64,000 bases of DNA from Terriglobia bacterium (lineage in GTDB: Bacteria > Acidobacteriota > Terriglobia > Terriglobales > Acidobacteriaceae), in NCBI GenBank assembly GCA_020073465.1, contig JAIQFC010000015.1, forward strand, positions 164,074 to 228,073, in the 5' to 3' direction. The position numbers and the translations under genes were made by a program. Below the pieces are notes generated by a model. The model ran no database searches, had not been told where the DNA came from, and saw only the letters and a program-made list of their open reading frames with translations. Positions 9,176-19,156 of the stretch are shown here, in pieces (positions within the stretch are counted from its first letter, which is position 1; the number at the start of each line of letters is the position of its first letter).

Positions 9176-10120
9176 TCATTTGGAGGCGGATGGGGCGTCC
9201 GGCACGTGAGTCGGTACGGGCTGCCCCGCGTCCCGCAATGCACGATCGAGCGCGGCGCGAAGCTCGCTGATCGGTACGGCGCCATCAATCTTTTCTCCAT
9301 TGATGAACATCGTTGGCGTGGCCGACACGCCAATTCCATCCGCCTCTTTCGTCGACGCTTTTACCGTGCTCTCGTCCTGCGCCTTGATACAGGCTTCCAA
9401 CTTCGCCGTGTCTACATTGTGCTTCTGGCCCTGCAGCATGGTCAGCTTGTCGAGAGCCGCAAACCGCGCGCCGGGTGTCTTCTCGCTGCTGACCTCATGC
9501 TGGTTCGAGTGGATGTAGTCCGCGAAGTCCCAATAAGCATCGCCGTTCTGTGCCGCCAGACAGTTCGCGTCCACCGCGGCATGCGTTGCCCAGGGATGGA
9601 TTTCGACCAGCGGATAGTCCTTGTACACGAAACTCACGCGATCGCCGTACTCCTTCAGGAGTCCGGGAAACAGCGTCTGGTGCATCCGCGAACAGAACGG
9701 GCATTCAAAATCGTCGTAGTTGACCACCGTCACTTTGGCGGCTCTGGCCCCGCGTGAAGGCCGTCCAGTTACGTCGATCTTGTTCATCACCTCGGCAAAG
9801 GGATCCTTGCTCAGGTCAAACTTGACCAGCCGCAACATGGTGTTGTGATCCTTCGAAACCAGGAACTTATAGTCGGACTTCTTGGTGTCGTCGCTGCCGA
9901 TGGTCACGGTCACCGAGTCGTAGTTAGGCCATTCGGTGCTGGGCGTCGCCGGCCCCACGGTGATATTCACTTCTGCCGGGATGTTGTACGAGGAGCGGAC
10001 CTGGCGCTTGATCTTCCTGGCGAGATCGGGTGGGGCGGACTGGGCGACACATCCCAGGCAGATCAGAATGAGGACAAGAAAAGAGCGCCGGATTAATGTC
10101 ACCAAAAACCGCCTCAGCAT
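9176..10120 (-). CDS. DsbA-family thiol oxidoreductase (thioredoxin fold)
   Basis: This is a 314-residue exported protein with a hydrophobic N-terminal signal (about residues 10-26). An N-terminal domain of roughly 100 residues is followed by a thioredoxin-like DsbA domain with YDDFECPFCSRMHQTLFP, giving a CPFC active site, an inserted helical region, and the cis-Pro segment GVSATPTMFINGEKIDG. The arrangement fits DSBA/FrnE-like periplasmic disulfide oxidases or isomerases. Its gene reads toward the PpiC-like gene 105 bases downstream, and the two may be co-expressed. The extra N-terminal domain sets it apart from plain DsbA. Confidence 0.85.
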   Translation of the reverse strand: MLRRFLVTLIRRSFLVLILICLGCVAQSAPPDLARKIKRQVRSSYNIPAEVNITVGPATPSTEWPNYDSVTVTIGSDDTKKSDYKFLVSKDHNTMLRLVKFDLSKDPFAEVMNKIDVTGRPSRGARAAKVTVVNYDDFECPFCSRMHQTLFPGLLKEYGDRVSFVYKDYPLVEIHPWATHAAVDANCLAAQNGDAYWDFADYIHSNQHEVSSEKTPGARFAALDKLTMLQGQKHNVDTAKLEACIKAQDESTVKASTKEADGIGVSATPTMFINGEKIDGAVPISELRAALDRALRDAGQPVPTHVPDAPSASK

Positions 10121-10236
10121 TGCAGACTAAGCTTTGATTATCTCACAGGGCGCGGACACAAAGCCGGTAGGACCGCAGAGACAAATGCACGGGATTCGGC
10201 CAGAATCCACTCGGCCGCCGAGAAATGCCGTGAAGA

Positions 10237-11082
10237 TCATCCCACCCGGCGAAGCTGTTCCGCAGGCAAAAGTGAGTTCATCGATCCCGAGCGGAATCCT
10301 TCCAGATCCAGGGTCACGAATTTGAAGCCGAGCCCCTTGAAGATTCTCGTGAACTCCGCCGCCATGGCCGGATCAAGCGCGCGTTCCAGTTCCTCTTGGG
10401 CAATCTCGATGCGCACAATCTCTCCGTGGTGGCGCACCCGGAACTGCCGGAAGCCCAGCGCGCGGATCGCATCCTCGCCCTGCTCAACTACCGTCAGCGC
10501 CTCGGGTGTAACCGGGCGGCCATACTCAATGCGCGAAGAAAGACACGCCGAAGCCGGCTTGTCCCAGATTCTCAACCCAGCCCGGCGCGCCAGCTCGCGA
10601 ATCTCTTGTTTGGTTAGCCCCGCTGCGAGCAGCGGCGCCGCAACCTGATGCTCGCGTGCCGCCTGCTGGCCGGGACGGAAGTCCCGCTGATCGTCCAGAT
10701 TCACGCCGTAAACGATCGCATCGAAGCCTCGTGCAGCGCGAATTTCTTCCATGACGGTGAAGAGCTCATCTTTGCAGTGAAAGCATCGTTGCCCGTCGTT
10801 GCGGACGTACTCGGCCCGGCCGAGCTCCGCCGTCGCGGTCACCTCCACCGGGATTTCCTGTTCTTTGGCAAACGCGAGAGCATCCGCAAGTTGCGTACGG
10901 GCAAGGCTGGGCGAGTCGGCGATGACTGCCAGCATGTCGTTCCCGAGCTCTTGGCGAGTAACCCACGCAAGATAGGCTGAATCCACGCCGCCGGAGTACG
11001 CGACCAGCACGCGCCCCAGTCGCCTCAGTTCCGTTCGAAGCGCAGAATCTTTCTGGCGAAGGTGGGCGTCCGATAGTTGCAT
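10237..11082 (-). CDS. larE: ATP-dependent sacrificial sulfur transferase LarE
   Basis: This PP-loop enzyme of about 281 residues adenylates the nicotinate-derived cofactor precursor and donates sulfur for the nickel-pincer nucleotide of lactate racemase-type enzymes. It has the PP-loop VLVAYSGGVDSAYLAWV near the N-terminus, NDGQRCFHCKDELF with its conserved Cys pair, and the LarE signature DKPASACLSSRIEYGRPVT. I start at the ATG giving MQLSDAHLRQ; the frame is open 51 codons further upstream, but that part is repeat-containing and unlike the family. No larB, larC or lactate racemase gene is in the window, so it is an orphan here. Confidence 0.88.
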   Translation of the reverse strand: MQLSDAHLRQKDSALRTELRRLGRVLVAYSGGVDSAYLAWVTRQELGNDMLAVIADSPSLARTQLADALAFAKEQEIPVEVTATAELGRAEYVRNDGQRCFHCKDELFTVMEEIRAARGFDAIVYGVNLDDQRDFRPGQQAAREHQVAAPLLAAGLTKQEIRELARRAGLRIWDKPASACLSSRIEYGRPVTPEALTVVEQGEDAIRALGFRQFRVRHHGEIVRIEIAQEELERALDPAMAAEFTRIFKGLGFKFVTLDLEGFRSGSMNSLLPAEQLRRVG

Positions 11083-11172
11083 GGCATTTATGGTAACAGG
11101 ACAGTAGGCAGGAACCTCAGAACAGGGAGCCGCAGTGGTGCAGGTTGGCTTCCAACGAGCATCCTTGCAGGG

Positions 11173-11220
11173 CGTCATCCTGAGCGCAGCCGTTTTTTCA
11201 GGCGGAGCGAAGGACCCTGC
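11173..11220. repeat. Dispersed repeat of the TCATCCTGAGCG...GAAGGACC type
   Basis: The stretch begins GTCATCCTGAGCG and ends GCGAAGGACCC. Related versions lie near 29.45 kb and 53.18 kb, and the core CCTGAGCGAAG..GAAGG is shared with several other copies listed separately. It falls in the upstream region of larE, between it and lptD. Confidence 0.55.
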
Positions 11221-11265
11221 GCGCATCGCCACCATGCTCAGAGGGAAACGGGAGGCGCCCGTCCG

Positions 11266-13830
11266 CTAGTACAGCCGTTCCTGCCGCCGCAAGTTCCCAA
11301 AGGAACCGATATTCGCCAAAGTGAATGTGAAACGGAACAGATTCTCGTTGCGCACGTTCGCTATGGCAAAGCGCCGGTACTCCAGCGTCATGCCGCAGCA
11401 GTCCCAGTTGTAGGTGGTCTGTGCCGTGGCAAACTGCAGGAGTCCGGTCTCGGAATCAATCCCAAAGCTGCTGGCGGCGCTGAATCCGCGCTTGTTCAGG
11501 CCGCCATAGCCCAGCGCCACCCGGAACTGCTGAAACTTCTGCGTGAAGGCGGGCACGCTGGCGGTTGCCGGCTGCGGAATCTGCAGAAAAGCATCCCCAC
11601 CTCCCACGGTGAAAGGTCCCACGTGGTAGTTTGCCAGCAGCGTGCTGGCGTTGATGCGTCCCAACTGGAAGTCATAGTCGAGATCCCATTCGGTGTCAGT
11701 GCGCTCGCTGGTTTCGACCCGCAACCGCGAAACGATCGGCGAGAGATGCCGCGGCTCCGTGACAAACGCAATCCCCGTCAGGTCCTCCGTAGTGGTAAAC
11801 ACGTTGCGCTGTCCCGAAGTCTGCGCGGTCAGCGCTCCGCCAAACGTTGGATCGACAAAGTACTTCTGCGCAACCTCCCAGGTTGCCACCTCGCGGACCC
11901 GGGGCGCGGGCAGGCACGATTCATTCTGCAGGTTCGGACGGTCCCAGGGTACGGTCTGCTCGGGGGCAGCAGCACCTACGGTCAGCAAGGACATGCTCGG
12001 ACCGCATTCTTCGATATGCTCGGGCGGTCTCTTCGCATACAGCCGCATCACGAGTCCATATTCAAGTTCGTGTGTGTTGCTCAGAATGTCGCGATCGTCG
12101 AAGCGCAGGATATTTGCGAAATTGTCCACGCCGGTGACGTAGCGGTAAACCACCCGTGGTTCGATGACATGCTGCCATTTCCGGCCCAAAAACTCGCGAT
12201 CGAAAATGCGCTCTACCGGCGGAGGACGTAACTCCACTGTGGTTTCCAGCGCCTTGCGGTTGATCGGATCGTTCCGGGCCGTGCGTGGACCCCCGGAAAT
12301 CAGCCGCTCCGTGTAATAAGTATCGTGCAAAGTGAGCGCAGGACGCACCGACCATCCCCGGAACAACAGCGGCATCGAGATCTGGGGATTCAAGTCGAAG
12401 CGCCCGAGCAGATTCCCCGTGCGGAAGGCCGGTGTGCAAACCGCAGGCAAAGTGGGTGGGCACACTTCCGGTTCGCTGCGTGCCAGCCCTCCGACCGATG
12501 CGTCGAATGACCAATGGAAAGGCGAGCGCCACAATGGATGATCCAAGCTGGCCACATCAATACTGGGCGCGTGCAGGATTCGGATGTCAGTGTCCGCCGT
12601 GACGCTTGTGCCGGTTGCGCTGGCCTGGGGATTCTGTTGCAGCTCAAAGTTCTGATAGCGTTCCACCATCCCCCCGACAAAGAATCCATCTTTGGATTTC
12701 GTAAGGAAGGTCTGCGACTTTACCTCCGAGTTCACCGCCTGGCTGAAGACTTCGTTGAACGCCAACCGGAAGAGAAACGAACTCAGGTAGTCGATGTTGG
12801 CGACACCGCGAAAGCCATGCAGGTCCCCTTCCGCGACCAGACGCGCATTCTGGCCACCCTCGCGAACCGGCAGCAGTCCTCCACCCTGGTCGATCCCGCG
12901 GTCAATCACCCCAAAGTAGCTCAGATCGACATACGATGTGTCGCTCGGACGTGCGCGAAATTCGCCCCGCTGCGACCATCCCCGCTTGGAGTAATACTCT
13001 GCGCCTAGCGTCGCATCCATACTGCGATTGATCGCCCAGTAGACTGAATCGCCGATAACTTCACCTTTGGTCGAAGATCGCCCGATGGTCGGGATCAGGA
13101 ATCCGGTTTCTCGCGTGTCCCGTTGCACCGGATGGGTCGCGTAGGGAAGGTAAAGAACCGGTATTCCATGCAGGAGAAATCTACTGTGATGAATCGTCGC
13201 ATTCCCACCCACATCGACCACCACTTTGTGTGCCTTGAACTGCCACTTGGGATGCGGCAATTCGCAGGTCGTGATGGTTCCGTCATAGACCAGGTACCGG
13301 TCGGGACTGGTCTTTTCCACCCGTTTCCCGGAAAAAGCGAAAGGGGCTGTCGAGGTGAGGACGACACGGCTCCCCTGAAAGCGGAGCCCCGTGGTTCCCG
13401 TGACATCGTAAAAGCTGCCCGTTTCCGCGACGAGGTTGTAGTTCCCACGGCTGGCCATGACGTGGTCGTCGTTTGGGCCTCCGTCAAGCCTGAAGTGCCC
13501 GGTTGCCGTCGCTTCCCCCGTGTCGGCGTTGTAGGTCACCTCGTCAGCGCGCAGGATGTAAGTCTCGTAGTGAATCTCGACTTCCCCACTCAGCTTGTAC
13601 AGAGGCCCGTCCTTCTCTTGCCGGAGGGCGCAAATGGTCGGCAGACCTTTGTCTTCGGATTCCGCCTGCCTCGCACAGGGTGTGTTCGGCGCTGATGCTG
13701 CGTCAGTCGTTTTCTGCTGTGATGTAGAACCGTTCTCGCCGGAACGCAACTGGCTGGTAACTAACGGAGGGGCGAGAAGCAAGTGACAAAGCAACGCCGC
13801 CGTGATAAGGAATCTGTTGCGAGCGGTCAT
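11266..13830 (-). CDS. lptD: LPS-assembly outer-membrane protein LptD
   Basis: The 854-residue protein inserts lipopolysaccharide into the outer leaflet of the outer membrane. It has a signal peptide (about residues 1-27), then an OstA-like jelly-roll domain (SGEVEIHYETYILRADEVTY, TGEATATGHFRL), and a large C-terminal barrel with many aromatic, amphipathic strands. The sequence around residues 215-260 (RFLLHGIPVLYLPYATHPVQ, ETGFLIPTIG) is characteristic of LptD. It ends with a typical barrel-terminal aromatic segment. The length is slightly above E. coli LptD. It is divergent from the RDD gene across a 200-base spacer that must hold both promoters. Confidence 0.93.
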   Translation of the reverse strand: MTARNRFLITAALLCHLLLAPPLVTSQLRSGENGSTSQQKTTDAASAPNTPCARQAESEDKGLPTICALRQEKDGPLYKLSGEVEIHYETYILRADEVTYNADTGEATATGHFRLDGGPNDDHVMASRGNYNLVAETGSFYDVTGTTGLRFQGSRVVLTSTAPFAFSGKRVEKTSPDRYLVYDGTITTCELPHPKWQFKAHKVVVDVGGNATIHHSRFLLHGIPVLYLPYATHPVQRDTRETGFLIPTIGRSSTKGEVIGDSVYWAINRSMDATLGAEYYSKRGWSQRGEFRARPSDTSYVDLSYFGVIDRGIDQGGGLLPVREGGQNARLVAEGDLHGFRGVANIDYLSSFLFRLAFNEVFSQAVNSEVKSQTFLTKSKDGFFVGGMVERYQNFELQQNPQASATGTSVTADTDIRILHAPSIDVASLDHPLWRSPFHWSFDASVGGLARSEPEVCPPTLPAVCTPAFRTGNLLGRFDLNPQISMPLLFRGWSVRPALTLHDTYYTERLISGGPRTARNDPINRKALETTVELRPPPVERIFDREFLGRKWQHVIEPRVVYRYVTGVDNFANILRFDDRDILSNTHELEYGLVMRLYAKRPPEHIEECGPSMSLLTVGAAAPEQTVPWDRPNLQNESCLPAPRVREVATWEVAQKYFVDPTFGGALTAQTSGQRNVFTTTEDLTGIAFVTEPRHLSPIVSRLRVETSERTDTEWDLDYDFQLGRINASTLLANYHVGPFTVGGGDAFLQIPQPATASVPAFTQKFQQFRVALGYGGLNKRGFSAASSFGIDSETGLLQFATAQTTYNWDCCGMTLEYRRFAIANVRNENLFRFTFTLANIGSFGNLRRQERLY

Positions 13831-14030
13831 CGAAACCAGATCATCGAAAGAAGGTCAATGGGAGATCGTCGGAAGCGCCACCTGCGCCTTCGGCCCTGCT
13901 TTTCGCGGCATCGTGAACTTAGCACGCCGCCGCCCCGCAGGCAAAGTGGCGAAAGAGGCTAGGATTCCACGCACCTTCTCATGGTTGTACGTTTCGTTCT
14001 GACTTCTGGCGTTGGCGTAAGACTTGGCCC

Positions 14031-15326
14031 ATGAATTGTCCTTTGTGCGGTGATCTCTGCCGCTGCTCCCCCGAACTCGATACTCCCGCCCCGCCGCGCT
14101 GGATGCCCTACGCCGGCAGCGATCCCGCACATGCCGCCTTGCTCGCTCCTCCAACCACTGCGGTCGCGGAAACTCGGCACTTCGATCTTGACCCTCCGGA
14201 CCTGAGCGAGCAACAGTTCATGGCCAGCCTGGAGGCATCGACCACGATCGGTACTACCCACTTGACCCACGCCGAGACGCCTCATCAAGCGCCGCCCTCA
14301 GTGGTTGTGCGAGCCTCCGAAAGCTTTGCGGACCCGAGTTCAGCCGGCAGCCCTCTGTCCCAGGCCCCGGAGGATGCCTCCGCTTGGCGCGAAGAGGTTT
14401 CCGCCAGGCTCAGCCAATACCGGTCGCGCCGGAAGGTCCGCCCTCCCCGTTATCCTTCATTGCGTCTGCCCTTCGAAGAGCCATCGCACGGCGCAGAATT
14501 GAGTGGCTCCGTGACCGCATTGACCCAGTCTTTCGGCGCGGTCTCAAATCAGGCGCTGGCGCGGGACTGGACGGAACCTGTCACCGACCCGGCACCCGCT
14601 GGAGCGTCGCCAGTGACGGGGATGTCCGCCGCGGTGCCCTCAGCCTCGCGAAGTTCGTCCTCTCCGCATGCGGGCGCAAAGATCATCGAGTTCCCGCGCT
14701 CCGCGGAAATAGGGCCACCGCTGCCCTTCGACGAACTGGCGGAACCCGTCACGGAGCGCCCGCGAATTCTCGATGTGCCCGAAGTCGCACCTCCTCTCCC
14801 CGCTCTCGGCGGAATCACCATGGAGGCGGACCAACGCACCGAGGCCGAGAAGCGCCCCGGGCTGGATACTCCCCTGCAACGCGCTCGCCTGGCGCGGCGT
14901 CTGTTGGCGGCTGCGATCGATGGACTGATCATCATGGCAGCCTCCGCTCTTTTTGGATTTGTGTTCTGGAAAATAGCCGCAATTCGCCCGCCACTGCTTC
15001 AGCTTCTCGGGTTAGCCGCCGGAATCCCCACCCTCCTTTGGGCGGCATATCAGTATCTGTTGATTGTCTATTCGGGCAGCACGCCGGGATTGCGCGTGTC
15101 CTCCCTGGAAATCAACTGCTTCGACGGCACACTGACCAATCGCCGTCTTCGCCGCTGGCGCGTCCTGGCATCTTGCCTGTCCGCCGCCTCCCTCGGCATG
15201 GGATACGCCTGGGTGTTCCTCGATGAAGACAGCTTGTGTTGGCACGACCGCATCACCCACACCTATCTGGCGCCCAGAACGCGGACTGCGACAACACTCG
15301 ATGCGGCGGCACCCCTCACTCAGTGA
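14031..15326 (+). CDS. RDD-family membrane protein with a Cys-rich N-terminus
   Basis: This 431-residue protein starts with a small Cys cluster, MNCPLCGDLCRC, resembling a zinc knuckle. A region of about 260 residues rich in Pro, Ser and Ala follows and looks disordered. The C-terminal RDD domain (residues about 283-415) has RLARRLLAAAIDGLIIMAAS, a second helix LLGLAAGIPTLLWAAYQYLLIVYSGSTPGLR, and a third near SLGMGYAWVF. RDD proteins are inner-membrane proteins; a few act as ion antiporters but most are uncharacterised. It is monocistronic and divergent from lptD. Confidence 0.82.
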   Translation: MNCPLCGDLCRCSPELDTPAPPRWMPYAGSDPAHAALLAPPTTAVAETRHFDLDPPDLSEQQFMASLEASTTIGTTHLTHAETPHQAPPSVVVRASESFADPSSAGSPLSQAPEDASAWREEVSARLSQYRSRRKVRPPRYPSLRLPFEEPSHGAELSGSVTALTQSFGAVSNQALARDWTEPVTDPAPAGASPVTGMSAAVPSASRSSSSPHAGAKIIEFPRSAEIGPPLPFDELAEPVTERPRILDVPEVAPPLPALGGITMEADQRTEAEKRPGLDTPLQRARLARRLLAAAIDGLIIMAASALFGFVFWKIAAIRPPLLQLLGLAAGIPTLLWAAYQYLLIVYSGSTPGLRVSSLEINCFDGTLTNRRLRRWRVLASCLSAASLGMGYAWVFLDEDSLCWHDRITHTYLAPRTRTATTLDAAAPLTQ

Positions 15327-15521
15327 CGCTGGCGCCGTTTCCGAACCGTTGTGTGGCCGCATTTTGAAGCCGGAATCAGCGGATCAGAGCCAATCTGCCA
15401 CGCTGATCGTCCCGATCTGAATTTCGGACTGGGCCTGACGAGTCCCCCGGTCGATGCCCGCCTGACCTGTGCTATCTTCAATAGGTTTACCTAATAATCA
15501 GTTCACGCATTCCTCTGAAGA

Positions 15522-17774
15522 ATGGCCACATCGGTTGAAGGTGCAAAACCGGCAGTAAAGGTCTTCGTCGCCACCACGGTGATGTTGACCTTCATCTCCT
15601 TCTGGCGCGCCGCCGCCATCGTTCTCTCTGATCTCGCCTCGTCCGCCTATTACGCAGGTGGCGACGCCGAGAAGGTCATCGGCAAAAGCGCCCCCTGGTT
15701 CATCCTCGCGGTCATGCTGTTCAGCTACTGCGTGCGCGCTCTTTACATCGAGTCGAGCGCCATGTTCGTCCGCGGTGGCGTCTACCGTGTCGTCAAGGAG
15801 GCCATGGGCGGAGGCCTCGCCAAATTTTCCGTCTCGGCCCTGCTCTTCGACTACGTCCTCACCGGTCCCATCAGCGCCGTCTCCGCGGGTCAGTACCTGG
15901 CCGGCTTCCTCAAGGACATCGGCCTCTACCTGCACCGCCCGCTGGTCTTCAACGACGACCACTTCGCGGCCGCACTAGCCATCTTCGTAGTGATCTACTT
16001 CTGGTGGAAGAATACCCAGGGCATCCACGAATCCAGCGGGAAAGCTCTGCAAATCATGGCCATCACCACGGTGATGGTGGTGATCCTGATTGTCTGGTGC
16101 GCGATCACCATTTTGCGTTCGCCCGTGCAGTTGCCACCCACCCCCTTCCATGCGCAGATTCCCCTCAACCGGGAATCGATGGGCTGGTTGAACGGCACTT
16201 TCTTCACTCACTTGACCTTCATCCTGCTGTTTGTCGGCTTCGGTCACTCGGTCCTGGCGATGAGCGGCGAGGAAACCCTGGCGCAGGTCAACCGCGAGAT
16301 CGAACATCCCAAGCTGAAGAACCTGCAGAAGACGGGAATGGTCATTTTCGTCTACAGCCTGCTGTTTACCGGGCTGGTCTCCTTCTTCGCCGCCATGATC
16401 ATTCCCGACAACGTCCGACCCGGTTTCTTTGCCAATCTGATCGGCGGGATCGCGATGTACTTGTGGGGCCCTATGTGGGCCAAGCTGATTTTCCACGGCT
16501 TTGTCGTCATCGTCGGAGTTCTCATCCTGGCCGGGGCGCAAAATACATCGATCGTCGGGGCCAACGGCGTGCTCAACCGCCTGGCCGAGGATGGGGTCCT
16601 GACTGCGTGGTTTCAGCGCCCGCACCATCGCTTTGGCACCAGCTATCGCTTGATCAACCTGATCGTTGTGATGCAGCTAGCGACCATCATCCTGAGCAAG
16701 GGAAATGTTTTCGTATTGGCAGGCCTGTATGCCTTCGGCGTGATCTGGAGTTTCACCCTGAACGCGCTGGCGGTGCTGGTCCTGCGTTACACCGAACCCG
16801 AGCAGCGCCAGTGGAAGGTCCCGGGAAATCTGCGGATTGCAGGCAAGGAAATCCCGCTCGGCGTGATTCTTATTTTTCTGATCCTCTTTACTACGGCGGT
16901 GGTGAACCTGTTCACCAAGTATGAGGCCACCATCTCCGGCGTGGGTTTCAGCTTGCTCCTCTTTGTACTCTTCACCTATTCCGAGCACCGTACTGCCCGC
17001 GAGCGCCACGGCAAGCCGGAGCAACTCGACCAGTTCCGTGTCTATGGCAACCAGGAGCTGGGCAGCGGCGCCATGGGTGTACGTCCCGGCAACGTCCTGG
17101 TCGCCGTGCGCGATCCGCGGAATCTCTACTACCTGCGGCATGTGCTCGGCCACACCGTTACCGCCAAGCAGGACGTTGTCGTGATGAGTGCCCGCCTGTA
17201 CCATCGCGAGCATACGTTCAGCGGCAGCTCCGTTTTCGAAGCCAGCCAGGTTTTCGATCACTACGAGCAGGAACTGTTTACCGCGGCCGTTGCCGTGGCA
17301 GAAAAAGAAGGCAAACCCATCCACCTGCTGGTGGTGCCGGCCACCGACGTCTTCGAAGCCATCATGGTGACCGCGCAGCGTCTCGATTCCTCCCGTGTCA
17401 TCTGCGGCCTGTCCAACAAACTCACCGCCGATGAACAAGCAAAACTCACCGGTGACGCCTGGGAGCGCCTGCCCGAGCCTCGTCCACGCTTGACGATGGG
17501 AGTGTGTGGACCCGACGGTTCGGTCCGCGAATACGCTCTCGGCCCACACGCGCCGCGCCTCCGGCCGCAGGACGTCGAACTCATGCACAAGCTGTGGCTC
17601 AACATAACCTCCGACCCGAAGTTTGCGGGAGCCCACCACTACCACATCGTCGCTTTGGCCTTGGAAGAATTGAAGCGGGAGTTGAGTACAGAACAACGTG
17701 CCCAGCTCTTGCAGAAGTTGCAGGAAGAAATGGACCGCCGCGAGGGCAGCGCCGGCCCTGCCAGTCCCAACTAA
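15522..17774 (+). CDS. APC-superfamily amino-acid permease with C-terminal Usp-like domain
   Basis: This 750-residue protein is a fusion. Residues 1-500 form the APC transporter fold with about 12 helices (TFISFWRAAAIVLSDLASSAYYAGG, GHSVLAMSGEETLAQVNREIEHP). Residues about 525-740 form a soluble domain resembling a universal-stress nucleotide-binding fold (GNVLVAVRDPRNLYYLRHVL, then IHLLVVPATDVFEAIMVTAQRLDSSRVICG). The C-terminal domain probably controls transport on the cytoplasmic side. The substrate cannot be told. The Shine-Dalgarno is weak (CTGAAGA before the ATG). No operon partner is nearby. Confidence 0.87.
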   Translation: MATSVEGAKPAVKVFVATTVMLTFISFWRAAAIVLSDLASSAYYAGGDAEKVIGKSAPWFILAVMLFSYCVRALYIESSAMFVRGGVYRVVKEAMGGGLAKFSVSALLFDYVLTGPISAVSAGQYLAGFLKDIGLYLHRPLVFNDDHFAAALAIFVVIYFWWKNTQGIHESSGKALQIMAITTVMVVILIVWCAITILRSPVQLPPTPFHAQIPLNRESMGWLNGTFFTHLTFILLFVGFGHSVLAMSGEETLAQVNREIEHPKLKNLQKTGMVIFVYSLLFTGLVSFFAAMIIPDNVRPGFFANLIGGIAMYLWGPMWAKLIFHGFVVIVGVLILAGAQNTSIVGANGVLNRLAEDGVLTAWFQRPHHRFGTSYRLINLIVVMQLATIILSKGNVFVLAGLYAFGVIWSFTLNALAVLVLRYTEPEQRQWKVPGNLRIAGKEIPLGVILIFLILFTTAVVNLFTKYEATISGVGFSLLLFVLFTYSEHRTARERHGKPEQLDQFRVYGNQELGSGAMGVRPGNVLVAVRDPRNLYYLRHVLGHTVTAKQDVVVMSARLYHREHTFSGSSVFEASQVFDHYEQELFTAAVAVAEKEGKPIHLLVVPATDVFEAIMVTAQRLDSSRVICGLSNKLTADEQAKLTGDAWERLPEPRPRLTMGVCGPDGSVREYALGPHAPRLRPQDVELMHKLWLNITSDPKFAGAHHYHIVALALEELKRELSTEQRAQLLQKLQEEMDRREGSAGPASPN

Positions 17775-17845
17775 GTCGCTTCCACACCAGACACTCGCTG
17801 AGGCGTTTCGATTGATTTTGGGTGGCGCAGCGCTTCCAGCACTGC

Positions 17846-17888
17846 GATGCCCGTGCTTGCTTTGAATACGCGGCTTCAGCCGCTGAGG
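17846..17888. repeat. Dispersed hairpin repeat (CTGCGATGCCCG family)
   Basis: CTGCGATGCCCGTGC is followed by a hairpin of GCGGCTTCAGCCGC and then TGAGG. The same order occurs near 40.62 kb with altered but still paired stem bases, and a related stem GGGGCTTTAGCCCC plus TGAGG lies near 44.43 kb. Confidence 0.55.
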
Positions 17889-17963
17889 AACGATTTGCCG
17901 GGGATTCTGGGTGACAGGATTCACAAGCGCGATGCGTGAATCGCCTCAAGCCAAGTCGATCGG

Positions 17964-18884
17964 TTAGCCCTTGAGCACGTGTTGCAGAGACTCCCGCAAC
18001 TCCCGATACCGAAACGGATACCCGCTCGCAATCAGCTTGGTCGGTTCCACGCGCTGGCTCCCCAGCAGAACCTCTTGTCCCATCTGCCCGAACGCGAGTC
18101 TAACTGCGGCCTTCGGTACCGGAAAAATTGCCGGGCGCGAAAGCACACTGGCGAGGGTCTTGGTAAATTCTGCATTCGTCACCGGCTCGGGTGCGACCGT
18201 GTTTACCGGCCCCTGCACCAGGTCAGTCTTCAGAATGTGATGGATCGCGCCCACCATGTCCTGCACGTCAATCCAGCTCATCCACTGCCGCCCATCGCCA
18301 ACCCGCCCGCCCACGCCGAGCTTGAACGGCAGCAGCATCTTGCCCAAGGCACCGCCCTTCGGGCTCAGCACAACCCCCGTTCTGATCTGCACCGTGCGAA
18401 TTCCCGATACGTCCGCAGCTCGCGTCGCCTCCTCCCACTCCCGGCAAACTTCCGCCAGGAACCCCGTTCCCGGCGAACTCTCCTCGCGCAGCACTTCATC
18501 GCCGCGGTTGCCGTAGTAGCCAATCGCGGAACTGCACACGAAGACGCGCGGCTTTACCTTCGCCTGGGCCAGGGCCTGCGCCAGGTTTCGCGTGCCTACG
18601 ACCCGGCTCTGCTGAATCTTCTCTTTCTTTGCGGGCGTCCAGCGCCCCACGATACTCTCGCCCGCCAAATGGATGACCGCGTCGAACCCGGAAACCGCGT
18701 CGGGAGCGATCGGCTGCGCCGGATCCCAGGGGATGTGTTCGTGACTGTCCGCCACAGCGTGTGTCACTCCACGCGTCAGCCGCACGATCTGCGCCCCGCT
18801 CGATTTCAGCGACGGCACCAGCGCAGCTCCGATCGGGCCCGAGACCCCGCTCACCAGGAGGCGCCACATCTGTAGGCCGGCCAT
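17964..18884 (-). CDS. TIGR01777-family NAD(P)-dependent epimerase (YfcH-like)
   Basis: This is an extended short-chain dehydrogenase/reductase of about 306 residues. It has an N-terminal nucleotide-binding loop, VSGVSGPIGAALVPSL, and the family segments DAVIHLAGESIVGRWTPAKKE and SSAIGYYGNRGDEVLREES, which hold the catalytic YxxxN-like region typical of the group. WMSWIDVQDMVGAIHHIL and PFRYRELRESLQHVL close it. The physiological substrate of this family is not established; in some bacteria it associates with cell division. The ATG used here lies three codons inside an open TTG start. Confidence 0.88.
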   Translation of the reverse strand: MAGLQMWRLLVSGVSGPIGAALVPSLKSSGAQIVRLTRGVTHAVADSHEHIPWDPAQPIAPDAVSGFDAVIHLAGESIVGRWTPAKKEKIQQSRVVGTRNLAQALAQAKVKPRVFVCSSAIGYYGNRGDEVLREESSPGTGFLAEVCREWEEATRAADVSGIRTVQIRTGVVLSPKGGALGKMLLPFKLGVGGRVGDGRQWMSWIDVQDMVGAIHHILKTDLVQGPVNTVAPEPVTNAEFTKTLASVLSRPAIFPVPKAAVRLAFGQMGQEVLLGSQRVEPTKLIASGYPFRYRELRESLQHVLKG

Positions 18885-19156
18885 GGTTGTCAATGTAGCA
18901 GAGCCTGGACAGTCGCGGGCATCACGTCCGGAAGAAAACTCCCGTTGAATTTCCCAAAAGGAACAACCGTTTCGGCGCTAATGAATTCCGGGATTTCCGC
19001 CGCGCGGACCCGGCTAACCCTACTGATGGCTCGTTGCTCTTCTCAGCTCCTCAATCTTATCCGGCCCCGTCGGACGCTATAATCAAGCCAAGAGCCCTGC
19101 GCCGCCACACCGGTTTCCCCCAGAATCTCCGGCCTGTTCGCGGGCTATAATCCTTC

